64,000 bases of DNA, from the NCBI GenBank assembly GCA_016708725.1, contig JADJFE010000003.1, positions 1 through 64,000 on the forward strand, given 5' to 3'. Made by a program: the position numbers and the translations under genes. This stretch comes from Candidatus Aalborgicola bjergmarkensis. Its GTDB lineage: Bacteria > Pseudomonadota > Gammaproteobacteria > Burkholderiales > Burkholderiaceae_C. Under the pieces are notes generated by a model. That model worked only from the letters and a program-made list of their open reading frames with translations, was not told where the DNA came from and ran no database searches. Position 1 is the stretch's first letter, and each line of letters begins with the position of its first letter. Positions 26,901-34,846 of this stretch are shown here, piece after piece.

Positions 26901-27183
26901 GCCGTGCGCGGTGGTCAACAAGGTGGCCGAGGGGCGCCCGCACATCGTGGACCTCATCAAGAACGAGCCCTTGGCCATGGTCATCAACACCGTGGAAGAG
27001 CGGCGCAACGCCATTGCCGACTCGCGCCAGATACGCACCTCGGCGCTGCTGGCGCGCATCACCACCTACACCACGATTGCCGGAGCCGAAGCGGCGGTGG
27101 AAGGCATGAAATACCTGGACCAATTGGGAGTGCTGTCGATGCAGGAGCTGCACGCGCAACTCAAATCCCAGGTCTTGGCATAA
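23896..27183 (+). CDS. carB: Carbamoyl-phosphate synthase large subunit
   Basis: The 1095-residue protein has two ATP-grasp halves, each with a preceding dinucleotide-like domain: IIGAGPIVIGQACEFDYSG and MVLGGGPNRIGQGIEFDYC start them. FTLGGTGGGIAYNPEE and SYVLGGRAMEIVHE are the ATP loops, and the C-terminal MGS allosteric domain (about 960-1095) includes ATKGTAAAIQAAG. Its ATG overlaps the end of carA by 8 bp, so translation is coupled. carAB together with greA forms one transcriptional group. Confidence 0.97.
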   Translation: MPKRTDIHSILIIGAGPIVIGQACEFDYSGVQACKALREEGYKVILINSNPATIMTDPATADVTYIEPITWQTVEKIIAKERPDAILPTMGGQTALNCALDLWHKGVLDKYQGAATHKPIELIGATPEAIDKAEDRLKFKDAMTRIGLGSARSGIAHSMADAWGVQKTLGFPVVIRPSFTLGGTGGGIAYNPEEFETICKRGLEASPTNELLIEESLLGWKEYEMEVVRDKADNCIIVCSIENLDPMGVHTGDSITVAPAQTLTDKEYQILRNASLAVLREIGVDTGGSNVQFAINPDDGRMVVIEMNPRVSRSSALASKATGFPIAKIAAKLAVGFTLDELRNDITGGATPASFEPSIDYVVTKIPRFAFEKFPAADSRLTTQMKSVGEVMAMGRTFQESFQKALRGLEVGVDGMNEKTQDREILERELGEPGPERIWYVGDAFAAGWSVEEVHALTKIDRWFLVQIEQIVQIELEIERLPVPGTGSALDNIDAVTLRALKQKGFSDRRLARQFKTTDKAVRDKRRALGVRPVYKRVDTCAAEFGTNTAYMYSTYEAEGAECESQPTQNKKIMVLGGGPNRIGQGIEFDYCCVHAALAMREDGFETIMVNCNPETVSTDYDTSDRLYFEPLTLEDVLEIVDKEKPLGVIVQYGGQTPLKLALDLEANGVPIIGTSPDMIDAAEDRERFQQLLHALGLRQPPNATARTEAEALQKAAALGYPLVVRPSYVLGGRAMEIVHEQRDLERYMREAVKVSNDSPVLLDRFLNDAIECDVDCLRDPQGVTFIGGVMEHIEQAGVHSGDSACSLPPYSLSSATVAEIKRQTAAMAQALHVVGLMNVQFAIQHIANQDVIYVLEVNPRASRTVPFVSKATGIPLAKVAARCMVGRSLADQGITKEVTPPYFSVKEAVFPFVKFPGVDTILGPEMKSTGEVMGVGATFGEAFVKSQLGAGAKLPRSGKAFISVKQSDKPRAVAVARALLAMGFTLVATKGTAAAIQAAGLPCAVVNKVAEGRPHIVDLIKNEPLAMVINTVEERRNAIADSRQIRTSALLARITTYTTIAGAEAAVEGMKYLDQLGVLSMQELHAQLKSQVLA

Positions 27184-27215
27184 CTTGGCATAATCGCATC
27201 CTTTTTCGTTTTTCT

Positions 27216-27698
27216 ATGACCACCATTCCTATCACCAAACGCGGCGCCGAGTTGCTCAAAGCCGAACTACACCGCCTCAAAACCGTGGATCGTCCGGCAG
27301 TCATTAGTGCTATTTCGGAGGCGCGCGCCCAGGGTGACCTGAGCGAAAACGCCGAATACGATGCCGCCAAGGACCGCCAGGGCTTCATCGAAGGCCGCAT
27401 CCAGGAAATCGAGGGCAAGTTGTCCGCTGCGCAGATCATTGATCCGGCTTCGCTCCATGCAGGTGCGGGCGGCAAGGTGGTGTTTGGTGCCACCGTGGAG
27501 CTGGAAGATGAAAACACAGGTGGCCGCGTACGCTACCAGATCGTAGGCGAAGACGAGGCGGACCTGAAATCGGGCCGCATCAATATCGCTTCACCGATTG
27601 CGCGCGCGCTGATTGGCAAGGAAGAAGGCGATAGCGCCGAAGTGCAAGCTCCCGGCGGTGTCAGGTCTTATGAAATTGTGGCGGTGCAGTACGTCTGA
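27216..27698 (+). CDS. greA: Transcription elongation factor GreA
   Basis: 160 residues; rescues backtracked RNA polymerase by stimulating transcript cleavage. The N-terminal coiled coil carries the active tip ARAQGDLSENAEYDAAKDRQ (Asp/Glu pair) and the C-terminal domain ends ...ASPIARALIGKEEGDSAEV. ATG at 27216 follows a pyrimidine-rich stretch with a weak ribosome site, 32 bp after carB, an arrangement common in this order. Confidence 0.96.
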   Translation: MTTIPITKRGAELLKAELHRLKTVDRPAVISAISEARAQGDLSENAEYDAAKDRQGFIEGRIQEIEGKLSAAQIIDPASLHAGAGGKVVFGATVELEDENTGGRVRYQIVGEDEADLKSGRINIASPIARALIGKEEGDSAEVQAPGGVRSYEIVAVQYV

Positions 27699-27719
27699 CA
27701 ATAAACAATCGAAACCCGT

Positions 27720-29099
27720 CTAAACCCGCTTGGCCAGTTCCGCTGCCAGCCCGGTGTAGCTTGCCGGGGTCAAATCCAGTAAACGCTGTTTTTCTGCATC
27801 GGGTATTTCCAGATTGGCGATAAAACCCTGCATCAGTTCGCGCGTCATGGGTGCGCCACGGGTGAACTTCTTGAGTTGCTCATAGGGCTGGTGCAGGCCA
27901 AAGCGGCGCATGACCGTCTGAATTGGTTCCGCCAGCACCTCCCAGGAGTCGTCCAGATCGGCGGCGATGGCGATGTGGTTGAGTTCCAGCTTGTTCAAAC
28001 CCGTGAGCAAAGACTGGTAGGCCAGCACGGCGTAACCCACGGCAACCCCCATATTGCGCAGCACCGTGGAATCGGTCAGGTCACGCTGCCAGCGGCTGAC
28101 GGGCAGCTTGGCGCTCAAATGCTTGAGCAAGGCGTTAGCCATCCCTAAATTGCCTTCGGCATTTTCAAAGTCAATCGGGTTGACCTTGTGCGGCATGGTG
28201 CTGGAGCCAACCTCACCGTCCCGGACCTTTTGCTTGAAGTAACCCAGGGACACATAACCCCAGACATCGCGCGACCAGTCGATCAGGATGGTGTTGGCAC
28301 GGGCAATGGCATCAAACAACTCGGCCATGTAATCGTGCGGTTCAATCTGAATGCTGTAGGGCTGAAAACTCAAGCCCAGGCCCAAGGGTTCGGGTGTTTC
28401 AACCACCTTGCGGCTAAAAGCCTCCCAATCGAAATCAGGCCAGGCCGACAGATGTGCGTTGTAGTTACCTACCGCACCGTTCATTTTTGCCAGTATTTTG
28501 ATGTTGGCAATGGTTTCACGCGCCGCCGCCAAGCGCACTACGATGTTGGCGACTTCCTTGCCAACGGTCGTGGGGCTGGCGGTCTGTCCGTGGGTGCGAC
28601 TCAGCATGGCTATGTGGGCATAGGCATGCGCCATCTGGCGCAGGCGGGCTATGACGGCATCCAGCGCGGGTAACAACACCTGGTCGCGCGCGCTCTTGAG
28701 CTGCAAGGCGTGGCTGGTGTTGTTGATATCTTCACTGGTGCAGGCAAAATGAACAAACTCCTGCGCGGCCAGCAATTCAGGGCGCGCATCGAACCGGGAC
28801 TTGACCCAGTATTCGACCGCTTTGACATCGTGGTTGGTGGTTTTTTCTATGGACTTGATGGCTTCGCCATCGTTTTCCGAAAAGTTCTTGACCAGTGACA
28901 ACAGGTAAGTGCGTGCACCGGGCGTCAAGGGTTTGAATTCGGAAAACCCGGCGTCACTCAAGGCAATGAACCAGGCAACCTCGACCTGGACACGGCGGTG
29001 CATGTAGCCTTGCTCGCTCATGAGCGGGCGCAGGGCAGTCATCTTGGAGGCATAACGGCCATCCAGGGGCGAAAGGGCGGAAATAGATGAAAAAGTCAT
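27720..29099 (-). CDS. purB: Adenylosuccinate lyase
   Basis: Catalyses two fumarate-releasing steps in purine synthesis. Start 29099 (MTFSSISALSPLDGRYASKM) fits the family; an in-frame ATG at 29189 would add 30 unrelated residues. The 459-residue product has the signature GSSTMPHKVNPIDFENAEGN, plus SRTHGQTASPTT with the catalytic His. It ends about 20 bp from greA in the opposite direction. Confidence 0.96.
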   Translation of the reverse strand: MTFSSISALSPLDGRYASKMTALRPLMSEQGYMHRRVQVEVAWFIALSDAGFSEFKPLTPGARTYLLSLVKNFSENDGEAIKSIEKTTNHDVKAVEYWVKSRFDARPELLAAQEFVHFACTSEDINNTSHALQLKSARDQVLLPALDAVIARLRQMAHAYAHIAMLSRTHGQTASPTTVGKEVANIVVRLAAARETIANIKILAKMNGAVGNYNAHLSAWPDFDWEAFSRKVVETPEPLGLGLSFQPYSIQIEPHDYMAELFDAIARANTILIDWSRDVWGYVSLGYFKQKVRDGEVGSSTMPHKVNPIDFENAEGNLGMANALLKHLSAKLPVSRWQRDLTDSTVLRNMGVAVGYAVLAYQSLLTGLNKLELNHIAIAADLDDSWEVLAEPIQTVMRRFGLHQPYEQLKKFTRGAPMTRELMQGFIANLEIPDAEKQRLLDLTPASYTGLAAELAKRV

Positions 29100-29201
29100 A
29101 GGGCGAATTGTAGTTTGCGTACCGTTCAATGCGTCTGTGGTTTTGTACGCAATTCCTGGGTATGGGGAATGGATAGAATCGAATGGCACTTACTTTAGTT
29201 C

Positions 29202-29990
29202 TTACGCATGTCCATGCATCTTGATTTGTCGGCGAGCCTGGGCACGCGGAACCTTCAACAATGGATAGGGTTTTGGTCGTCGTTTTCGCATGCGTGGCTC
29301 GATGCGCCCAGGCCGATTTCCCACTCTGCACTGGGCGATCAATATGAACAACCGCCCGCCATCTTTTGTGGCCGACAGTCCTCGCGAGATCCACTCTGTC
29401 CACAATTGCACCGTATGTTTGAAGCTCAGCACGCGCGGGTCTATGCCGGCGTTGCAGGCGGCCTGAGCCATGAGCAGTCGGATTACGTTGTATGCCAGTA
29501 GATGGACCCACAGCTGCTTCTCGTTCATCTGCGGCGTCCGGCAGTTCAGCACATCCATACCCGTTGTGGTCTTGAGGTTTCGCAAATCAAGCTCGACGTT
29601 CCAGCGACGCCTACAGCGCCGAGAGCGGGGGGCAACGGGTGACCAACACTTGATGTGCGACTTTGACTTCACGGACTGTGATTTCGTCGGGGAAGTCAGC
29701 GTACTGCTCGGGCGTCATCCACTCTGGGCGGGCCGCAGGTTTGGACCAGCGAACGATGTGGTCGCGCACGCCAGCGACTGTCCACGGCGAAAGTCGGTGA
29801 TGCGCGCTCCGTTTTGCTCACGTCTACGCCCAGGCTACAGTGGCAACACCAATAGTTGCATACAGGCATCGGCGACCACCACCTGGGAGAAACACAACAC
29901 CAGCTCTTGGCCTCCAGGGGCCCAGACCGGCCCTGTTCTTGGTAGGCGGCACCATCACCCCTTCGGGGCGCGGAACACTGCACAACCCCC
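29202..29990 (-). pseudogene. IS4-family transposase relic with frameshifts
   Basis: The C-terminal third is open from 29672 to the stop at 29202 (RWNVELDLRNLKTTTGMDVL, WVHLLAYNVIRLLMAQAAC, the YREK-like end region). Upstream on the same strand the transposase continues in other frames: VRDHIVRWSKPAARPEWMTP, EQYADFPDEITVREVKVAH, EQNGARITDFRRGQSL and VVVADACMQLL, separated by at least two frameshifts. Catalytic DDE cannot be assembled. It is a dead IS4-family copy, and no clear terminal inverted repeats were found. A further 30011-30181 stretch shows nothing recognisable. Confidence 0.8.
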
Positions 29991-30181
29991 CCCACCGTTG
30001 ACCGCCTTCGCCCGTTTACGTTGATGTAAGGCATACACCATGGCTGCCTGCAAAAGTTTGGGAGCTTTGTAACACCACCTGTCAACCCATATTCCACAAA
30101 TCAAGCTTGCGGACGGACTTCAACGTCAGGGCGAAAGGCCATTCGGATAGAATCGGCACTCTTGAATTTGCAAAAGCACCC

Positions 30182-30796
30182 ATGAAATTACTCGGATCTA
30201 CCTCCAGCCCCTATGTGCGCAAAGTGCGCGTCGTGATGTCGGAGAAAAAACTGGAGTATGACTTCGTACCCGAAAATGTCTGGTCAGAGGACACCACCAT
30301 TGCAGAGTTCAACCCGCTGGGCAAGGTTCCCTGTCTGCTCATGGAGGGTTCCGATGCCCTGTACGATTCGCGTGTCATTGTCGAATACCTCGACACCCTA
30401 TCGCCCGTGGGCAAACTGATCCCCAAGGTCGGGCGCGAGCGTGCAGAAATCAAAACCTGGGAGGCATTGGCGGATGGCGTGCTGGACGCTGCGGTTTCGG
30501 CACGCCTGGAGGCAACCTGGGCCGGGCGTAGCGAGGCACAACGCTCTCAAGCCTGGATTGAACGGCAAATGGTCAAGATCCATGCCGCAGTAAAAGCCAT
30601 GAACAAGGGTCTGGGCGAAAAACCCTATTGCGGTGGCATCCACCTGAGCCTGGCAGATATTTCTGTCGGTTGCGCCTTGGGCTATCTGGATTTTCGTTTT
30701 CCGCAACTCGACTGGCGTACCGGGCATCCCAATCTGGTGCGTTTGTACGACAAACTTAAACAACGCCCGAGCTTTGTTGACACGACCCCCGCTTGA
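30182..30796 (+). CDS. Glutathione S-transferase family protein
   Basis: The 204-residue protein has the thioredoxin-fold N-terminus (MKLLGSTSSPYVRKVRVVM with the glutathione-contacting Ser, PLGKVPCLLMEGSDALYDSRVIVEYL) and an all-helical C-terminus (LSLADISVGCALGYLDFRFP). Start at 30182 is the family start; the frame extends upstream to 30107 without related sequence. It is likely a cytosolic detoxification or stress enzyme; substrate unknown. Confidence 0.88.
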   Translation: MKLLGSTSSPYVRKVRVVMSEKKLEYDFVPENVWSEDTTIAEFNPLGKVPCLLMEGSDALYDSRVIVEYLDTLSPVGKLIPKVGRERAEIKTWEALADGVLDAAVSARLEATWAGRSEAQRSQAWIERQMVKIHAAVKAMNKGLGEKPYCGGIHLSLADISVGCALGYLDFRFPQLDWRTGHPNLVRLYDKLKQRPSFVDTTPA

Positions 30797-30803
30797 ATAT
30801 TGC

Positions 30804-32030
30804 TTACCAGGATCGGTCGGGGACCGCAGTCAGCGGTAGTAGCCGCTCCAGATTGATTTTCACCTTGACATCCCGGTGGGGCAGGCTTGCGACAATGCGG
30901 AAATCGCGCAGGCTGGTTTCGCGTATCGTGTACTCGATGGTTGGCATGCCACTGCGGTTGATCAGCACCGCGACCCGAGGGGTTGTCGTGGTGCGTCCGC
31001 GTTTGATTACAACTGCCACTTCGTCGGTTGCCAGGCGCACAAACGATCCGGGCTGGTAAATGCCGACCGCCTTGATGAGCGCTGCGCCAGCTTCATCCAT
31101 TTGCCGGTTTTCATCGAAATAACACGCCTGCATCGCAGCTGCAGGTGCAAGCGGTGCCCGTCCGGCCTTGGGCGCCAGCCGATCTGCAAACATGTCGGCG
31201 CGTTGCATGAGCCTGACAAATTGCTGTGCTGTAGTCCTGCCCTCCAGGGGGCCTGGCATCTGGATGTGGTGTTCACGCACGGCCTGCAACCAGGTGACAT
31301 CGGTTATCCCCATGGCTGACAGCATTTCTGCCGATTTCACCGGATGCTCGTCAATCGCCTGGAGTTGCACGGCAGTAGGTGGGTCAACCTGTGCTGCCAA
31401 CTGATCCTGCAACGCGGTCAGACTCAGATTCATGGTGAGGGCCGCTTTGCACAGCAAAACCTCCAGTTCCTTGGGCCATTTAAGAATCTCCCGTGCGGTC
31501 AGTCCGCATGTCAGACTCACCAGCATGGAATGGGTTGCACTGTACATGCGCGTTTCGGTACCCGCCAGATAAACCAGCGCAAACAGCGCCCCATCGGGAT
31601 TGCGGTGTGCACAGCTGCTCAGCGTGGCTTGCACCCGTTCAAGCCGTTCCAGGAATTGGACTGGATTGCGATCCAGCAACAGTGTGTTGCCTTGTGCCTG
31701 CAAATCCAGCCAATCGGGGGGTGCATCAGCCGCTGCTGCAGCGCGCACGTTCAGCATGTTCGGGCTTATTTTTGTGTCAGCGATTTCGCCCAGCGCCTTG
31801 CCATCGCGCACCAGTCCGTGCAAGCGATCCACATAGGCCCGGTGGTGGGCCTCCGAATCGGCCACGTCAATAAACAAGCCGCCACCGCGTTGGGAAATCT
31901 CTTCAAGGTCCTTTCTGGACCCAATGACGTAGTTCTTTTTTGCCAGCAAAACCCCATCCTTATCCATCAAGGCGAATGGCAAGGGTTGCTTGAGGAGAAT
32001 CGAATCGATGTTGACAGGAACTAAATGCAT
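30804..32030 (-). CDS. Degenerate HD-GYP-type protein
   Basis: The 408-residue protein resembles cyclic-di-GMP phosphodiesterases of the HD-GYP class: an N-terminal LLAKKNYVI...RGGGLFIDV region, then the central helical domain with YSATHSMLVSLTCG, DEHPVKSAEMLSAMG, REHHIQMPGPLEGRT. The usual HDIGK motif is replaced by LCKAALTMNLS and GYP by PLEGR, so metal binding and catalysis are probably lost or altered. The C-terminus (SFVRLATDEVAVVIKRGRT...PRVAVLINRSG) is the conserved tail domain. It may act as a c-di-GMP receptor. Confidence 0.72.
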   Translation of the reverse strand: MHLVPVNIDSILLKQPLPFALMDKDGVLLAKKNYVIGSRKDLEEISQRGGGLFIDVADSEAHHRAYVDRLHGLVRDGKALGEIADTKISPNMLNVRAAAAADAPPDWLDLQAQGNTLLLDRNPVQFLERLERVQATLSSCAHRNPDGALFALVYLAGTETRMYSATHSMLVSLTCGLTAREILKWPKELEVLLCKAALTMNLSLTALQDQLAAQVDPPTAVQLQAIDEHPVKSAEMLSAMGITDVTWLQAVREHHIQMPGPLEGRTTAQQFVRLMQRADMFADRLAPKAGRAPLAPAAAMQACYFDENRQMDEAGAALIKAVGIYQPGSFVRLATDEVAVVIKRGRTTTTPRVAVLINRSGMPTIEYTIRETSLRDFRIVASLPHRDVKVKINLERLLPLTAVPDRSW

Positions 32031-32114
32031 AGGAGACCGATTATCTTAGATTGTGACAAGTCACGGGTACACACGGAAACACACGGATACAATTTCGCCT
32101 TTTGGAGCTTTGAC

Positions 32115-33581
32115 ATGCGACTCCTCGGTAAAGCGCTCACCTTCGATGATGTGTTACTGGTGCCCGCCTACTCCCGGATACTACCAAAGGACACTTCGCT
32201 CGCCACCCGATTCTCCCGCAACATTGCCTTGAATCTGCCACTGGTGTCTGCGGCCATGGATACCGTTACCGAAGCGCGCCTGGCCATTGCCATTGCGCAG
32301 GAGGGCGGCATGGGTATTGTGCATAAAAACATGAGCCCTGCCGACCAGGCTGCCCAGGTGGCCAAGGTCAAACGGTACGAGTCGGGTGTGTTGCGCGACC
32401 CGGTAGTGATTACACCCAGCCATACGGTGCGCCAGGTATTGGCCTTGTCCGAGCAATTGGGCGTTTCCGGGTTTCCGGTCTGCGACGCCGGCAAGGTGGT
32501 GGGCATCGTGACCGGGCGTGATTTGCGTTTTGAAACACGCTACGACCTGCCGGTCAGCCAGATCATGACGCCGCAGGAAAAGTTGATCACCGTACCGGAT
32601 GGAACGACGATCAGCCAGGCCAAGGTCTTGCTGAACCAGCACAAGATCGAGCGTTTGCTGGTCATCAACGAAGCCTTCGAACTCAAGGGATTGATTACCG
32701 TCAAGGACATTACCAAGCAAACCAGTTTCCCCAACGCCGCCCGGGATGACTTGGGCAAGCTGCGCGTGGGTGCTGCAGTGGGCGTGGGCGAGGGCACCGA
32801 AGCGCGCGTGGAAGCCCTGGTGCGCGCCGGTGTTGATGCCATCGTGGTTGATACGGCGCATGGCCATAGCCAGGGCGTGATCGAGCGGGTGCGCTGGGTC
32901 AAGAAGAACTATCCGCAGATAGATGTGGTCGGCGGCAATATCGCCACAGGCGCTGCAGCGCGGGCATTAGTCGAGGCCGGGGCCGATGCTGTCAAGGTGG
33001 GTATAGGTCCGGGTTCCATCTGCACCACACGCATTGTGGCCGGTGTGGGCGTGCCCCAGATCACGGCCATCGACAACGTGGCCACTGCGCTCAAGGGGAC
33101 CGGCGTGCCACTGATTGCCGATGGGGGCATTCGCTACAGCGGCGACATTGCCAAAGCCATTGCTGCGGGAGCCGGTTCGGTCATGATGGGGGGGATGTTT
33201 GCCGGTACGGAAGAAGCTCCCGGCGAAGTCATCCTGTTCCAGGGACGTAGCTACAAAAGCTACCGTGGCATGGGCTCCATCGGCGCCATGCAGCAAGGCA
33301 GCGCGGACCGCTATTTTCAGGAATCCGTCGGTAACCCGAACGCCGACAAGCTGGTACCCGAAGGCATCGAGGGCCGCGTACCTTACAAGGGTTCCATGGT
33401 GACCATCGTGTTTCAGATGGCCGGTGGTGTGCGCGCCAGCATGGGCTATTGCGGCTGTGCCAACATCGAAGCCATGCAAGCACAAGCCGAATTCGTGGAA
33501 ATCACCACAGCCGGTATCCGTGAGAGCCACGTGCACGACGTGCAAATCACCAAAGAGGCGCCCAATTACCACGCCGACTAA
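32115..33581 (+). CDS. guaB: IMP dehydrogenase
   Basis: First step of GMP synthesis from IMP. The start at 32115 (MRLLGKALTFDDVLLVPAYS) is the family start. The 488-residue TIM barrel has two CBS domains (about 95-205, with VTGRDLRFETRYDLPV) and the catalytic loop GPGSICTTRIVAG with Cys303, followed by MGMGSIGAMQQGSADRY. It precedes an MFS gene and guaA in one direction. Confidence 0.96.
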   Translation: MRLLGKALTFDDVLLVPAYSRILPKDTSLATRFSRNIALNLPLVSAAMDTVTEARLAIAIAQEGGMGIVHKNMSPADQAAQVAKVKRYESGVLRDPVVITPSHTVRQVLALSEQLGVSGFPVCDAGKVVGIVTGRDLRFETRYDLPVSQIMTPQEKLITVPDGTTISQAKVLLNQHKIERLLVINEAFELKGLITVKDITKQTSFPNAARDDLGKLRVGAAVGVGEGTEARVEALVRAGVDAIVVDTAHGHSQGVIERVRWVKKNYPQIDVVGGNIATGAAARALVEAGADAVKVGIGPGSICTTRIVAGVGVPQITAIDNVATALKGTGVPLIADGGIRYSGDIAKAIAAGAGSVMMGGMFAGTEEAPGEVILFQGRSYKSYRGMGSIGAMQQGSADRYFQESVGNPNADKLVPEGIEGRVPYKGSMVTIVFQMAGGVRASMGYCGCANIEAMQAQAEFVEITTAGIRESHVHDVQITKEAPNYHAD

Positions 33582-33618
33582 GCCCCTGGTCACAACAGAG
33601 GGCGCCCGGCCAGCAGCG

Positions 33619-34839
33619 ATGCGCTTCATCATGCTGGCGGTGTTGATCGACATGATGTCGATTGGCCTGATGATTCCGGTGTTGCCCCATATCGTTGGCC
33701 TGTTTACCGCTTCCAGAACCGACCAGGCCTTCTGGTTTGGTGCCGTGTCGTTTGCTTTTGGCATTGCCAACTTCTTCTCATCTCCCATTCTGGGCGCGGC
33801 TTCGGACCACTTTGGCCGCAGGCCCGTGCTGCTGATCGGTTTTTGCGGACTCGCCTTCACCTTCTTCATGACAGCGGCAGCCACCAGTTTGTGGATGCTG
33901 GTAGTCGTGCGCTTCATTGGCGGCGCCATGCAGGCCAATGTGGCCATTGCCAATGCCTACGTGGCCGACATCACGCCCACAACCGACAGGACACGGCGTT
34001 TCGGGCTGCTGGGTGCCATGATGGGCCTGGGTTTCATCCTGGGTCCGGCCATCGGAGGCGTTCTGGGCGATCTGGACGTGCGATTGCCTTTTGTCGCAGC
34101 CGGAACGCTGGCAGTCATCAACTGGTTGTACGGCTACTTCGTCCTGCCCGAGAGCCTTCCTCCGGAAAAACGCACACCCTTTGGCTGGCACAAGGCCAAC
34201 CCCATCACCGCCTTGCGCGGGCTGATTGATTTGAGAGGTGTTGGTATGCTGGTGGCCGTCATGGCCCTGAGCACCTTGTCGCAATTCATGCTACACGCCA
34301 CCTGGGTGCTCTACACCAGCTTCAAATTCGGCTGGGGACCGCACGAAACCGGCTTGTCGCTGATGACGGTCGGCGTGGTCAACGTGGTGATGCAAGGCGT
34401 TTTGCTCAAACACGTGCTGCGCTGGATATCCGCGCCAACACTGGCCATGATTGGCCTCTTCAGCGCAGCATGGGCCTACACGGCATTCGGCCTGGCCACG
34501 CAGAGCTGGATGTTGCTGGTGATCATCGTGCTCAACATGCCATCGGCTGCAACCAATTCCACGCTGCAAAGCATTGTTTCTAACGCAGCACACGCCGGCA
34601 TTCAGGGCCGCACCCTGGGCGCTGTCTCCTCGCTCAACAGCATGATGGCGGTACTGGCACCCATGGCCGGAGCCGGATTGCTGGCGCTGGTATCCGAATC
34701 GCCCCAAGGGGACATTCGCTTGGGGCTACCGTTTTTTGTCGGCGGACTGCTCCAGGCCCTGGCCCTGGCACTGGCCATCTGGCATTTCCGACACCAGCCA
34801 GCGCATCACGCGCTACCTTCCACGGACCACACCCGGTAA
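33619..34839 (+). CDS. MFS transporter, TetA-like
   Basis: Twelve-span membrane transporter of the drug:H+ antiporter DHA1/TetA group: IDMMSIGLMIPVLPHIVG, GAASDHFGRRPVLLIG (motif A), GPAIGGVLGDLDVRLPF (motif C-like). ATG at 33619 is the first usable one. The frame is open back into guaB, so a start further upstream with translational coupling cannot be excluded. Placed between guaB and guaA, an arrangement suggesting co-transcription, but the substrate is unknown. Confidence 0.82.
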   Translation: MRFIMLAVLIDMMSIGLMIPVLPHIVGLFTASRTDQAFWFGAVSFAFGIANFFSSPILGAASDHFGRRPVLLIGFCGLAFTFFMTAAATSLWMLVVVRFIGGAMQANVAIANAYVADITPTTDRTRRFGLLGAMMGLGFILGPAIGGVLGDLDVRLPFVAAGTLAVINWLYGYFVLPESLPPEKRTPFGWHKANPITALRGLIDLRGVGMLVAVMALSTLSQFMLHATWVLYTSFKFGWGPHETGLSLMTVGVVNVVMQGVLLKHVLRWISAPTLAMIGLFSAAWAYTAFGLATQSWMLLVIIVLNMPSAATNSTLQSIVSNAAHAGIQGRTLGAVSSLNSMMAVLAPMAGAGLLALVSESPQGDIRLGLPFFVGGLLQALALALAIWHFRHQPAHHALPSTDHTR

Positions 34840-34846
34840 ACCTTTC

